Shown in pieces: positions 25,396 through 33,303 of a stretch of DNA of 37,477 bases; position 1 is the first letter of the stretch, and each line of letters begins with the position of its first letter. Under the pieces are notes generated by a model. The model did not search any database, had not been told where the DNA came from, and worked only from the letters and a program-made list of their open reading frames with translations. A program made the position numbers and the translations under genes. Source of the stretch: Sediminibacterium sp. (lineage in GTDB: Bacteria; Bacteroidota; Bacteroidia; Chitinophagales; Chitinophagaceae); the NCBI GenBank assembly GCA_027490265.1, contig JAIXYL010000094.1:1-37477 (forward strand), written 5' to 3'.

Positions 25396-26748
25396 TTAAG
25401 CTGGTACATGAATAGGATCTGCATAATGTGCCAATCCATAATTTCTTTTTTGTGCTTCTTCCGGATGGTTAACATGCCATTCAAATTCGTCTCTGAAATG
25501 TCTAATGGCAGCAGCTACAGGCCATGCAGCAGCATCACCCAACGGACAGATGGTATTGCCTTCTATCTTGCGTTGAATATCCCATAACAAATCAATATCA
25601 CTCATCTTACCTTTTCCGGTATCAATGTTTTTGAGAATCTTTTCCATCCAACCTGTTCCCTCTCTACAAGGTGAACATTGCCCACAACTTTCGTGTCTAT
25701 AAAAACGCGCCAATGTGTAAGTGTTTTTTACAATACACTGGTCTTCGTCTAATACAATAAACCCACCAGAACCCATCATTGAGCCTGAGGCAAAACCACC
25801 ATCGCTTAAACTTTCATAGTTCATCAAACGTGTTTCGCCCTTTGCTGTTTTCAATAAAAGATTGGCTGGCAAAATAGGCACAGATGATCCACCGGGGATA
25901 CAAGCTTTCAAACGTTTGCCATTGGCAATGCCCCCACAATATTCATCTGAATAAAGAAACTCCTCTACAGAAATGGTCATGTCAATTTCATACACACCAG
26001 GCTTGTTAATATTGCCACAAGCAGAGATTAATTTAGTTCCTGTAGAACGACCCACACCTATTTTAGCATATTCGTCGCCCCCCATATTAATGATGGGCAC
26101 TACGGCTGCTAATGTTTCTACATTGTTTACCACAGTAGGTCTTTTCCACAAACCTTCAATGGCCGGGAATGGTGGCTTAATTCTTGGATTACCGCGCTTC
26201 CCTTCTAAAGATTCAATCAAAGCGGTTTCTTCACCACAGATATAAGCACCCGCACCTCTTTGTACATAAATATTACAATCGAAGCCAGTACCTAAAATAT
26301 TCTTTCCTAAAAATCCATTCGCGTGCGCTTCGTCAATCGCTTGCTCTAAAATATCTACAATCCATGCATACTCACCACGGATATAAATATACGTGTCGTT
26401 ACTGCCTAATGCAAAAGACGAAATGATTAATCCCTCAATGAGTAAGTGAGGTAAAAATTCCATCAAGTAACGGTCTTTAAAAGTACCAGGCTCACTTTCA
26501 TCGGCATTACATACCAAGTGACGAGGCACCCCTTCAGGCTTTGCAATAAAGCTCCACTTCATTCCAGCAGGAAAACCTGCACCACCTCTACCGCGTACGC
26601 CACTTTTCTTTACTTCTTCAACAATGGAAGCAGGATTCATTTGTTTCAGCGCTTTTTCAACTGCTTTATAACCCCCTTCTTTGCGATACGTTTCAAAAAA
26701 ACGGATACCCGGTACATGCGCTTTATCTAATAATAATTTTACACCCAT
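25396..26748 (-). CDS. nuoF: NADH-quinone oxidoreductase subunit F (NADH- and FMN-binding)
   Basis: The entry subunit of complex I: oxidises NADH via FMN and passes electrons to its 4Fe-4S cluster N3. The 450 residues contain the FMN/NADH loop GRGGAGFPAGMKW (about 52-64), NADESEPGTFKDR, GAGAYICGEETALIESLEG with RGNPRIKPPFP, and the cluster ligands ESCGQCSPCREGTGW plus TICPLGDAAAW. The whole family pattern is intact. It follows nuoE by three bases, indicating tight translational linkage, and precedes nuoG by seven. Confidence 0.97.
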   Translation of the reverse strand: MGVKLLLDKAHVPGIRFFETYRKEGGYKAVEKALKQMNPASIVEEVKKSGVRGRGGAGFPAGMKWSFIAKPEGVPRHLVCNADESEPGTFKDRYLMEFLPHLLIEGLIISSFALGSNDTYIYIRGEYAWIVDILEQAIDEAHANGFLGKNILGTGFDCNIYVQRGAGAYICGEETALIESLEGKRGNPRIKPPFPAIEGLWKRPTVVNNVETLAAVVPIINMGGDEYAKIGVGRSTGTKLISACGNINKPGVYEIDMTISVEEFLYSDEYCGGIANGKRLKACIPGGSSVPILPANLLLKTAKGETRLMNYESLSDGGFASGSMMGSGGFIVLDEDQCIVKNTYTLARFYRHESCGQCSPCREGTGWMEKILKNIDTGKGKMSDIDLLWDIQRKIEGNTICPLGDAAAWPVAAAIRHFRDEFEWHVNHPEEAQKRNYGLAHYADPIHVPA

Positions 26749-26751
26749 AGT

Positions 26752-27252
26752 TTAATTATTTGCGGCAGCATTTTTTCTGCACTCTTCTATAATGGCGTCT
26801 ATTTTTTCTTTTGTTAAATGCTCGCGATAATGTTTGCCCATTTGCATCATTGGCGCATACCCACAAGCTCCCAAACACTCTACAGTCTTTAAGGTGAACA
26901 TGCCGTCAGCAGTGGTTTCACCGGGCTTAATGCCCAAAGTTGTACCAATGTATTCAATGATATCGTCAGATCCGTTGATCATGCATGGCCCAGTTTGACA
27001 AACTTCAAATAAATGTTTGCCTATTGGCTTCAAGTTGTACATGCTGTAAAACGTAGCTACTTCATATACTTCAATAGGATTGATCTGTAATAATTCAGCC
27101 ACATAATCCATGGTGTCAGCACTTAACCAACCACCAAAACTGTCCTGTGCCAAATGCAATACAGGCAGAAGGGCACTTTTTTGTTTGCCTTCGGGATAGC
27201 GAGCCACCAAGCGGCTAAATTCCTTTAATTGTTCATCATTAAACTTACTCAT
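26752..27252 (-). CDS. nuoE: NADH-quinone oxidoreductase subunit E (2Fe-2S)
   Basis: Thioredoxin-fold 2Fe-2S subunit carrying cluster N1a next to NuoF. The 166 residues show the family start KSALLPVLHLAQDSFGGWLS and the ligand pattern CQTGPCMINGSDDI (Cys-x4-Cys) followed by ECLGACGYAPMMQ (Cys-x3-Cys). VYEVATFYSMYNLKPIGKH precedes the first pair as in all NuoE. It is 11 bases after nuoD and 3 before nuoF. Confidence 0.96.
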   Translation of the reverse strand: MSKFNDEQLKEFSRLVARYPEGKQKSALLPVLHLAQDSFGGWLSADTMDYVAELLQINPIEVYEVATFYSMYNLKPIGKHLFEVCQTGPCMINGSDDIIEYIGTTLGIKPGETTADGMFTLKTVECLGACGYAPMMQMGKHYREHLTKEKIDAIIEECRKNAAANN

Positions 27253-27263
27253 ACAGTCAATTA

Positions 27264-28487
27264 TTAAGCGTCCAATTCTCCTGCAATCAGGTTTAAACTA
27301 CTCATGGTTAAAATAGCATCCGATAACATGCTGTCTTTTACTAATTCAGGATAAGCTTGATAGTAAATAAAGCAAGGTCTGCGGAAATGCAATCTGAATG
27401 GTGTTCTTCCACCATCACTGATCATGTAAAATCCTAACTCACCATTACCGCCTTCAACAGATTGGTATACTTCACCTTTAGGCATATCTACTTCGCCCAT
27501 GATGATTTTAAAATGCCAAATCAATGCTTCCATTTTGGTGTATACATCTTCTTTCTTTGGCAAGTAATATTCAGGTACATCAGCATGGTAAACCTCTGCA
27601 TCGGTTCCTTTAAATTCTTGTACTTTGTTATAAGCCTGTTGTATGATGCGCATGCTCTGCCACATTTCTTGGTTGCGCACTAAGAAACGATCGTAGTTGT
27701 CACCAGTTTTACCTACAGGAATGTCAAATTCAAAATCTTCATAACTGCTGTAAGGACTGTGCACACGTACATCGTAATCTACACCAGCCGCCCTTAAGTT
27801 AGGCCCAGTAAATCCATAATTTAATGCGCGTTCAGCACTGATAGGACCACCACCAATGGTGCGTTCCATGAAAATTCTGTTGCGCGTTAACAAGCTCTCT
27901 AACTCGCCTAACGCAACCGGATACTCTTTTAAGAATTTCTCGAGTTTCGTAAACGCTGTATTTGTGAAATTCCTTTCAAAGCCGCCAATACGCCCAATAT
28001 TAGTAGTAAGGCGGGACCCACATACTTCTTCATATATTTCATAGATTAATTCACGGTATTGCATCACATACAAGAACCCTGTAAAAGCTCCGGCATCTAC
28101 CCCAACAATAGAATTACAAATCAAGTGATCGGCAATTCTGGCCAATTCCATAATGATGACGCGCAAATAATCAACGCGCTTAGGGGTTTGAACCCCTAAT
28201 AACTTTTCGCAGGTTAAATGCCAGCCCATATTATTGATTGGGCTACTGCAATAATTTAAGCGATCGGTGATGGGGGTGATTTGATACAGCGGACGTCTTT
28301 CAGCCAGCTTTTCAAATGCACGGTGAATGTAGCCAACAGTTTGTTCGCTAGATACCACCCTTTCGCCATCCAACTCCATGATATTTTGGAATACCCCATG
28401 CGTTGCAGGGTGGGTAGGCCCCAAATTGATGGTGGTTGTTTTCCGCTCAATGGCGTCTTCTGCTAATGTTATATTATGATCACTCAT
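27264..28487 (-). CDS. nuoD: NADH-quinone oxidoreductase subunit D
   Basis: Quinone-site subunit of complex I, a relative of NiFe-hydrogenase large subunits that has lost the metal ligands. I start it at M16 of the track frame (28487, MSDHNITLAEDAIERK). That leaves 10 bases after the nuoC stop; the track start at 28532 would overlap nuoC by 35 bases and add an unusual leader. The 407 residues include LGPTHPATHGVFQN, the quinone-pocket histidine region, AEKLLGVQ-like CEKLLGVQTPKRVDYLR, GGFERNFT, and the C-terminal YQSVEGGNGELGFYMISDG and RLHFRRPCF. It is separate from nuoC, unlike the fused nuoCD of E. coli. Confidence 0.95.
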   Translation of the reverse strand: MSDHNITLAEDAIERKTTTINLGPTHPATHGVFQNIMELDGERVVSSEQTVGYIHRAFEKLAERRPLYQITPITDRLNYCSSPINNMGWHLTCEKLLGVQTPKRVDYLRVIIMELARIADHLICNSIVGVDAGAFTGFLYVMQYRELIYEIYEEVCGSRLTTNIGRIGGFERNFTNTAFTKLEKFLKEYPVALGELESLLTRNRIFMERTIGGGPISAERALNYGFTGPNLRAAGVDYDVRVHSPYSSYEDFEFDIPVGKTGDNYDRFLVRNQEMWQSMRIIQQAYNKVQEFKGTDAEVYHADVPEYYLPKKEDVYTKMEALIWHFKIIMGEVDMPKGEVYQSVEGGNGELGFYMISDGGRTPFRLHFRRPCFIYYQAYPELVKDSMLSDAILTMSSLNLIAGELDA

Positions 28488-28497
28488 ATCGTATAGT

Positions 28498-29004
28498 TTA
28501 TCCGCGTCCAAACATTTCGTCGTCCTTGTCAATTCTGGTTTGATCTTCTAATGGGTATTCTTTTCTCAAAGGGAAATAATCCATTTCATCCACATTTAAA
28601 ATGCGTTTTAAATTGGGATGACCAACAAAATTCACTCCAAAGAAATCATAGGTTTCTCTTTCCATCCAGTTGGCAGATGAAAACAATTGCGTTGCTGTAA
28701 ATACATCTGGCGTTGCAATTGGCGTAAATACTTTAAAACGAATACGGGTATTTTCTACCAAATTATGCAAGTGGTATACCACTGCTAATTCTCTGTTTGC
28801 ACTTTCAGGAAAATTCACTGCACACAAGTCGGTTAAGAATTGAAACCCTAAGCTCGGTTCGTCATATAAGTATTGCAATACTTTTAAGTTGAGTTCTTTG
28901 GGGGCTTCAAAGCACAACATGCCGTAAGTGTCTTCAAAGTTGAAGACCTGGTCTCCAAATTTTTCAGTGAGTTTTTGTTGAATATAGTCGTTGCTGATTG
29001 CCAT
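28498..29004 (-). CDS. nuoC: NADH-quinone oxidoreductase subunit C
   Basis: Peripheral-arm subunit of complex I, the 30-kDa type, which has no cofactor and braces NuoD and NuoB. The 168 residues carry FLTDLCAVNFPES, VVYHLHNLVENTRIRFKVF, the 30-kDa signature WMERETYDFFGVNFVGHPNL and KRILNVDEMDYFPLRKEYPL, with the C-terminal DDEMFGRG typical of this phylum. It is three bases after nuoB and ten before nuoD. The full family pattern is present. Confidence 0.95.
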   Translation of the reverse strand: MAISNDYIQQKLTEKFGDQVFNFEDTYGMLCFEAPKELNLKVLQYLYDEPSLGFQFLTDLCAVNFPESANRELAVVYHLHNLVENTRIRFKVFTPIATPDVFTATQLFSSANWMERETYDFFGVNFVGHPNLKRILNVDEMDYFPLRKEYPLEDQTRIDKDDEMFGRG

Positions 29005-29007
29005 AAA

Positions 29008-29598
29008 TTATTGTATTCCGTATCCGTTCAATAATGCTTTATAATGATCGCTGTTTCTTCTTCTGATGCTTTCTTGGCCAACCAATTCCTGAATTTTCAT
29101 GAATCCATCTAAAATGGCTTCTGGTCTTGGAGGACAACCAGGCACATACACATCTACGGGAATCACTTGATCAATCCCTTGCAACACACTGTATGTATCG
29201 AAAATGCCACCACTAGATGCGCAAGCACCTACGGCAATAACCCAACGCGGTTCAGCCATTTGCAAATAAACCTGGCGCAAAACAGGGCCCATTTTTTTGG
29301 CGATGGTACCCATTACCATCAACAAGTCACACTGACGTGGCGAGTGACTCATTCTCTCTGCACCAAAACGAGATAAATCGTAATGTGAGGCAGCAGTTGC
29401 CATGAACTCAATACCACAACAAGAAGTGGCATATGGCATAGGCCATAAAGAATTCTTCCGAGCAAGGCCCACTACATCACTCAACTTGGTGGTGAAAAAG
29501 CCATCCCCACCGTACCCATCTGGGGCATCAACATAGGTTACCGAATCGGCAATATTGGCTTCTTTGGGGTGAATATTATATCTAACCGGACGAGACAT
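29008..29598 (-). CDS. nuoB: NADH-quinone oxidoreductase subunit B (4Fe-4S cluster N2)
   Basis: Carries N2, the last iron-sulfur cluster before quinone. The 196 residues contain the tandem-cysteine motif ATSCCGIEFMATAASHYDLS, MGTIAKKMGPVLRQVYLQM, GACASSGGIFDTYSVLQG and the final ligand YVPGCPPRPEAI. The C-terminal SIRRRNSDHYKALLNGYGIQ extends slightly beyond short NuoB proteins. It follows nuoA with a 66-base gap, the widest in the operon, which holds a hairpin. Confidence 0.96.
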   Translation of the reverse strand: MSRPVRYNIHPKEANIADSVTYVDAPDGYGGDGFFTTKLSDVVGLARKNSLWPMPYATSCCGIEFMATAASHYDLSRFGAERMSHSPRQCDLLMVMGTIAKKMGPVLRQVYLQMAEPRWVIAVGACASSGGIFDTYSVLQGIDQVIPVDVYVPGCPPRPEAILDGFMKIQELVGQESIRRRNSDHYKALLNGYGIQ

Positions 29599-29643
29599 AT
29601 GGTTTAAATTAAAATTGTTAAGACCTAAACATTATTAAACAGC

Positions 29644-29665
29644 AACCGAATGTTTTGGTTCGGTT
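29644..29665 (-). repeat. Hairpin between nuoA and nuoB
   Basis: Seven-base perfect arms AACCGAA and TTCGGTT enclose an 8-base loop, directly at the nuoA stop codon. No T run follows on the minus strand, so it is not a standard terminator. It could slow or protect the nuoA 3' end, or be incidental. Confidence 0.4.
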
Positions 29666-30066
29666 TAATCTTCCCACTTCAACGCACCTTTTTTGATAAT
29701 ATAGGTGAACCCAATCAAGAAAAACCCTACAAACATCACTACGGCAAGGAAACCGTTCCATCCGAGTTCCCTAAAATTAACCGCATAAGGGTAAAAGAAA
29801 ATGACTTCAACATCAAATAACACAAACAAAATGGCCACTAGAAAGTACTTGATGGCCATGGGCTGGCGGGCATTCCCGTGGGTTTCAATCCCGCTGGTAA
29901 AATTCTCCAATTTATCAGCCGTTTTACGCTTAGGGCCCACCCATGAAGAGACGGCAATCATGGTAGCCACAAAACCAGCTGCAAAAATTAATTGAATAGC
30001 AATGGGCAAGTAATTAGACGCCGAATTGGCGGCACTTGCATCTAACAAAGTGTATAAAATACTCAT
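29665..30066 (-). CDS. nuoA: NADH-quinone oxidoreductase subunit A
   Basis: Small membrane subunit of complex I at the junction of the two arms, the ND3 counterpart. The 133 residues form three helices: NYLPIAIQLIFAAGFVATMIAV, the segment MAIKYFLVAILFVLFDVEVIF with the conserved acidic FDVEVIFFYPYA, and FLAVVMFVGFFLIGFTYII. The loop KLENFTSGIETHGNARQPM replaces the cysteine-containing YECG loop of many NuoA: ESG-IE rather than CG. It ends LKWED. First gene of the operon, with a -7 box 17 bases upstream. Confidence 0.94.
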   Translation of the reverse strand: MSILYTLLDASAANSASNYLPIAIQLIFAAGFVATMIAVSSWVGPKRKTADKLENFTSGIETHGNARQPMAIKYFLVAILFVLFDVEVIFFYPYAVNFRELGWNGFLAVVMFVGFFLIGFTYIIKKGALKWED

Positions 30067-30083
30067 AGCTCTGTTTAAGTCCG

Positions 30084-30091
30084 CAAAAATA
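30084..30091 (-). promoter_or_regulatory. -7 box of the nuo operon
   Basis: TATTTTTG on the minus strand is a perfect TAnnTTTG match 17 bases upstream of the nuoA start. It lies between the terminator of the upstream TPR gene and nuoA, as expected for an independent operon promoter. A -33 TTTG is not obvious. Confidence 0.6.
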
Positions 30092-30117
30092 CGCTAGTAA
30101 TGGATATAAAAGAAAAA

Positions 30118-30140
30118 CTCCTCAATTTGAGGAGCTTTTT
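30118..30140 (-). terminator. Terminator of the PstS-like/TPR unit (hairpin works on both strands)
   Basis: CTCCTCA-ATT-TGAGGAG is a perfect 7-bp stem flanked by A5 on the left and a T run on the right. On the minus strand this gives a stem followed by TTTTTCTTTT, 33 bases past the TPR-gene stop and just before the nuo promoter. Confidence 0.85.
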
Positions 30141-30166
30141 CTTTAAGTTAATTTATAGCCATTGGC

Positions 30167-31969
30167 TTAGTTACCAGTTTTAGCGCCTGAGGCATTGCCT
30201 TTTGCACCTGCTGGATTAGAATAATAATCAATATTTTTTTGAATAGTTGCTTTCACATCTTGGGCAAACTTATTGTTCTCTTCACCCGCTGTTGGGTATA
30301 AAGCCAACATTTTATCGGCCACTTCAATGGCTTTTTGGCAAACTGCTAAGAATTCTTCTACAGCAGCAGATTTTTCACCCTTGGTGGTTACTTTGAAATC
30401 AGGACGTTTTTTGATTTCATTGAACAGATTCACATAGTAGTTAATCTTAAAGTATTCATCCAAGAAAATGGCTTTTCTATGCTTTTCAAGGTCTACTTTG
30501 GCATATACAGAGTCTAAATAATTTAAGTTGCTGATGATTTTGGCAGTATCCGTACCATTGGCCATGGTAGCTCTTTTAAAGAACCCATAAGGCTGTGGTT
30601 TATCTGGATGCGCAGCCATATAATTTTTAGCAAATTCAATGGCTTGATCGTACGCTTTTGCATTGTAAGCTGCTGAAGTCAATTTATAGTGCTCCGCTTC
30701 AGTTAGGTCGCCCTTCATCATCATGCCGCGCTTCATCCAGCTTAATTGTGCCTGATAAGATTTGGCTTTACCAAACATATCTGCAGCTGCATTGATCAAG
30801 TCTACTTGGTTCTTTTTAACGGTATCCAACAACAAAGCTTTTTCAATATAGCTTGACGCTACAGTTTCATTTCCAGGCAACTTAGACAATACTTCAATAC
30901 CCAACTTGTAATCAGAAGGTTGAATTTCATTGGCTGGTGCATTGGCTAAAAATTCTTCAATGTATTTCTTAGAAGTTAAGGAATCGCCCTTTCTTAGATA
31001 GTTGTAAGCATATACAACACCAATTCTAGGAACCGTTTTTAGACCTACCGCTGCTTCTAATTCTTTTGCTTTGGCCAAAGACTCATCGTATTTACCTGCA
31101 CGGAACAAATAGTCTGCTTGGTACAAATCATTTCTTGGATCCTTATCGGCATACTGTACGTACTGCTCAAGGAATCCTTTTGCTTTGGTTACATCTCTTT
31201 CAGAGTAATATTGGTACAATGCATAGTATACTGGTGGGAAAGTTGCATCCGCTGTTTTAGCATTGTCAAAATACTGGTTAAACAACTCTTCATTGTTTTG
31301 GCTTTGATAAATTTTACCAATTCTGAACATGGCCAAAGCATTTTTTGGATCACGTGTAAATGCCTCTGTGTAAGCTTTTACAGCTTCTCCACCATTTTCG
31401 CCACCCATTTTTTGGTAGCTAATACCCATGTAGATAAAAATATCTGGGTTGGTTAAATCAAGTTCACCAGCACGCTTCAATTTTTCAATGCCATATACAG
31501 GGTCACCCATTTTACTGTCTCCATCTGCATTGGCGCGACCAATGGCTGTTAAGATAGCAGGATTAGGCTTGCCTTTGTTTTTACCTTTTGTTTCTGTTGT
31601 AGCGGTAATGGCTTGTTCAAATTTTTGTTTGGCGCTGTTTAAATCACCGCCTTCACGTAATTCTACATGCCCCATCCCTACCAAAAGCCAAGCATCACTG
31701 CCAACTTCTTGTAATCCTTTTTGATAAATGGCTTTTGCAGATGCTACGTCTTCTTTGGTGACTTCTATACCGTTACCAGCAAGAAAAGCCTGACCCAACC
31801 AATAAATGGCTTGCGGATCTTTCGAATTAGCATCGTAGTGTTTTTGCAATACTTCTTTTGCACTCTTATTTTTTTCATAGTGCAACAACTTAATGCCTTC
31901 GGCAATTTGAGCCGTTAAGCACTGTACAGCAAAAACCGCTGCAAACATCAAAGCAACAGACTTCTTCAT
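30167..31969 (-). CDS. Tetratricopeptide-repeat exported protein
   Basis: A 600-residue TPR solenoid. The signal peptide is MKKSVALMFAAVFAVQCLTAQ, so the repeats lie in the periplasm or at the surface. Repeats are visible throughout: AIYWLGQAFLAGNGIE, WLLVGMGHVELREGGDLNSA, NPDIFIYMGISYQKMGG with EAVKAYTEAFTRDPKNALAM, FRIGKIYQSQNNEELFNQYF, VYYALYQYYSERDVTKAKGF and LYQADYLFRAGKYDESLAKA. The tail is Gly/Ala/Asn/Lys-rich. It is the last gene after the small membrane protein and the PstS-like lipoprotein, 26 bases downstream of the latter. In this phylum such a TPR gene often follows exbB/exbD/tonB and a PstS-like gene, so a role at the TonB energising complex is possible but not shown. Confidence 0.88.
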   Translation of the reverse strand: MKKSVALMFAAVFAVQCLTAQIAEGIKLLHYEKNKSAKEVLQKHYDANSKDPQAIYWLGQAFLAGNGIEVTKEDVASAKAIYQKGLQEVGSDAWLLVGMGHVELREGGDLNSAKQKFEQAITATTETKGKNKGKPNPAILTAIGRANADGDSKMGDPVYGIEKLKRAGELDLTNPDIFIYMGISYQKMGGENGGEAVKAYTEAFTRDPKNALAMFRIGKIYQSQNNEELFNQYFDNAKTADATFPPVYYALYQYYSERDVTKAKGFLEQYVQYADKDPRNDLYQADYLFRAGKYDESLAKAKELEAAVGLKTVPRIGVVYAYNYLRKGDSLTSKKYIEEFLANAPANEIQPSDYKLGIEVLSKLPGNETVASSYIEKALLLDTVKKNQVDLINAAADMFGKAKSYQAQLSWMKRGMMMKGDLTEAEHYKLTSAAYNAKAYDQAIEFAKNYMAAHPDKPQPYGFFKRATMANGTDTAKIISNLNYLDSVYAKVDLEKHRKAIFLDEYFKINYYVNLFNEIKKRPDFKVTTKGEKSAAVEEFLAVCQKAIEVADKMLALYPTAGEENNKFAQDVKATIQKNIDYYSNPAGAKGNASGAKTGN

Positions 31970-31995
31970 GTTCTCTCTTTTTTATAGTTGGTTTG

Positions 31996-32913
31996 TTATT
32001 CCTTTTTTATACTACTGGTTCTTTTATGAAAAGCCATTTTAGCAGGTGCTAAAAAAGATCTTCTAAAAATTAATTGTCCTCTTTCTAAACTCATGAAATT
32101 CATGAATCCAGTGCCTAATCCAGCATGGTTCTCTTTCAATACATAAAACAAAGGCCGTGCCAGAGGGTACTGACCATATGTTATGGTTGACTGAGAGGGC
32201 TTTGCAAACACGCCTTTTTCTAAGCATGCAGTACACTCAACCCTTGCCAATCGGATTTTTTTAAGGTAGGATTGTTGTTGCGGATCGTATAGATCACCAA
32301 TCCAACTCATGCCCACAAAACCAATCACATCGGTTCTAGATGTTACAATGTTGATGACTTCCTGACTACTGTTAGCAGCCACCACATTGGATCCAAAATC
32401 GCCTCCCTTTAAAACACTGTCTTTCAAATATCTCACTGTACTCGTTGCAGACTTACCATCCATCACCGCAGTGATTTTGTGTTTGCCGCTTAAAATATCT
32501 TTAACTGCTTCAAAGGTGAAAATACTGTCACTGGCGTTATTGTTCACAATTAAAGCAACCGCATCATAAGCCAATTCAGCATACTGCGGCTTGTAAGATA
32601 AGTTGGATTTATAAAATTCAGCTTCTTTTTCATTTAAACCTCTCGCCACAATAATCATTCGCGTACTGTCATTTTGCAAATCACGGAAGCAATCGGCTTC
32701 AGATTTGTAGGACGCGATGATATGAGCTTTAGGAAAAGAAGACTGATGCACTTTAAGCTGCTCTTCAATGACAGGCTTAAAGCTTTCATCTACACTGATC
32801 CTAATTGTGCCTTCTTCGGTATTATCCTGAATAGCATTTTTTGATCCTTTAGAATCACAAGAAACAAAGAACAACACAACCAAAACCCAGGCAATCATCT
32901 TGTACTTCTTCAT
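31996..32913 (-). CDS. PstS-like substrate-binding lipoprotein
   Basis: A periplasmic binding-protein-like lipoprotein of 305 residues. The signal peptide ends in a lipobox (LFFVSC at about 15-20). The mature part has the type 2 periplasmic binding fold: GTIRISVDESFKPVIEEQLK, KAHIIASYKSEADCFRDLQND, MIIVARGLNEKEAEFYKSN, AYDAVALIVNNNASDSIFTF and VIGFVGMSWIGDL. This is the pattern of PstS/SphX family members. No PstC, PstA or PstB genes are near, so it is unlikely to be the phosphate importer's binding protein in the usual sense. It overlaps no neighbour: two bases after the small membrane gene and 26 before the TPR gene. Confidence 0.82.
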   Translation of the reverse strand: MKKYKMIAWVLVVLFFVSCDSKGSKNAIQDNTEEGTIRISVDESFKPVIEEQLKVHQSSFPKAHIIASYKSEADCFRDLQNDSTRMIIVARGLNEKEAEFYKSNLSYKPQYAELAYDAVALIVNNNASDSIFTFEAVKDILSGKHKITAVMDGKSATSTVRYLKDSVLKGGDFGSNVVAANSSQEVINIVTSRTDVIGFVGMSWIGDLYDPQQQSYLKKIRLARVECTACLEKGVFAKPSQSTITYGQYPLARPLFYVLKENHAGLGTGFMNFMSLERGQLIFRRSFLAPAKMAFHKRTSSIKKE

Positions 32914-32915
32914 GG

Positions 32916-33149
32916 CTAATAATCTTGCTTTATCCCTCTGTACAATCTAAATGCACCATACAACAAACAGATGCTGCCAAAAAAATTACGATACACTGGT
33001 TCAGCTGTAAATACCAAATCCATCCCAAGCTTTTCAATAAAAAACACTGCAAACCCTACACCCAAAAACAAGGTTGACATCGAAATATCTTTAATCCTTC
33101 TAAATAAGATATACCGTTTTTGGTTCCTTTCTCTATAAGCGTTTTCCAT
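32916..33149 (-). CDS. Small two-helix membrane protein
   Basis: No family recognised. The 77 residues are a basic N-terminus (MENAYRERNQKRYILFRRIK), a helix (about 24-40, MSTLFLGVGFAVFFIEKLG), a short loop and a second helix (about 56-70, NFFGSICLLYGAFRLYRGI). By the positive-inside rule both ends would face the cytoplasm. Its stop is two bases before the PstS-like start, so it leads this three-gene unit and is likely co-translated. It may be an accessory subunit of whatever the lipoprotein and TPR protein do. Confidence 0.75.
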   Translation of the reverse strand: MENAYRERNQKRYILFRRIKDISMSTLFLGVGFAVFFIEKLGMDLVFTAEPVYRNFFGSICLLYGAFRLYRGIKQDY

Positions 33150-33288
33150 ACAATCACTTTACGGGATGGGCAATTTAGTAAATATTTTACGTGAGATGCC
33201 CGAAAATTAAAAATCCATAAAAAAGTTTATGAAAAATTGTTTTGAAACTAATAATTGTTAGTAAAAAAGAATATTACCCTACAAGTAT

Positions 33289-33296
33289 TAATTTTG
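33289..33296 (+). promoter_or_regulatory. -7 box of hisS
   Basis: TAATTTTG fits TAnnTTTG exactly and is seven bases (CCGCCAT) before the hisS ATG. No well-spaced -33 TTTG is seen. The leader would be very short or absent. Confidence 0.55.
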
Positions 33297-33303
33297 CCGC
33301 CAT

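Noticed and set aside
28488-28532. Longer nuoD start at 28532
   Set aside because: It would overlap nuoC by 35 bases and add residues not seen in NuoD; the ATG at 28487 is 10 bases after the nuoC stop.
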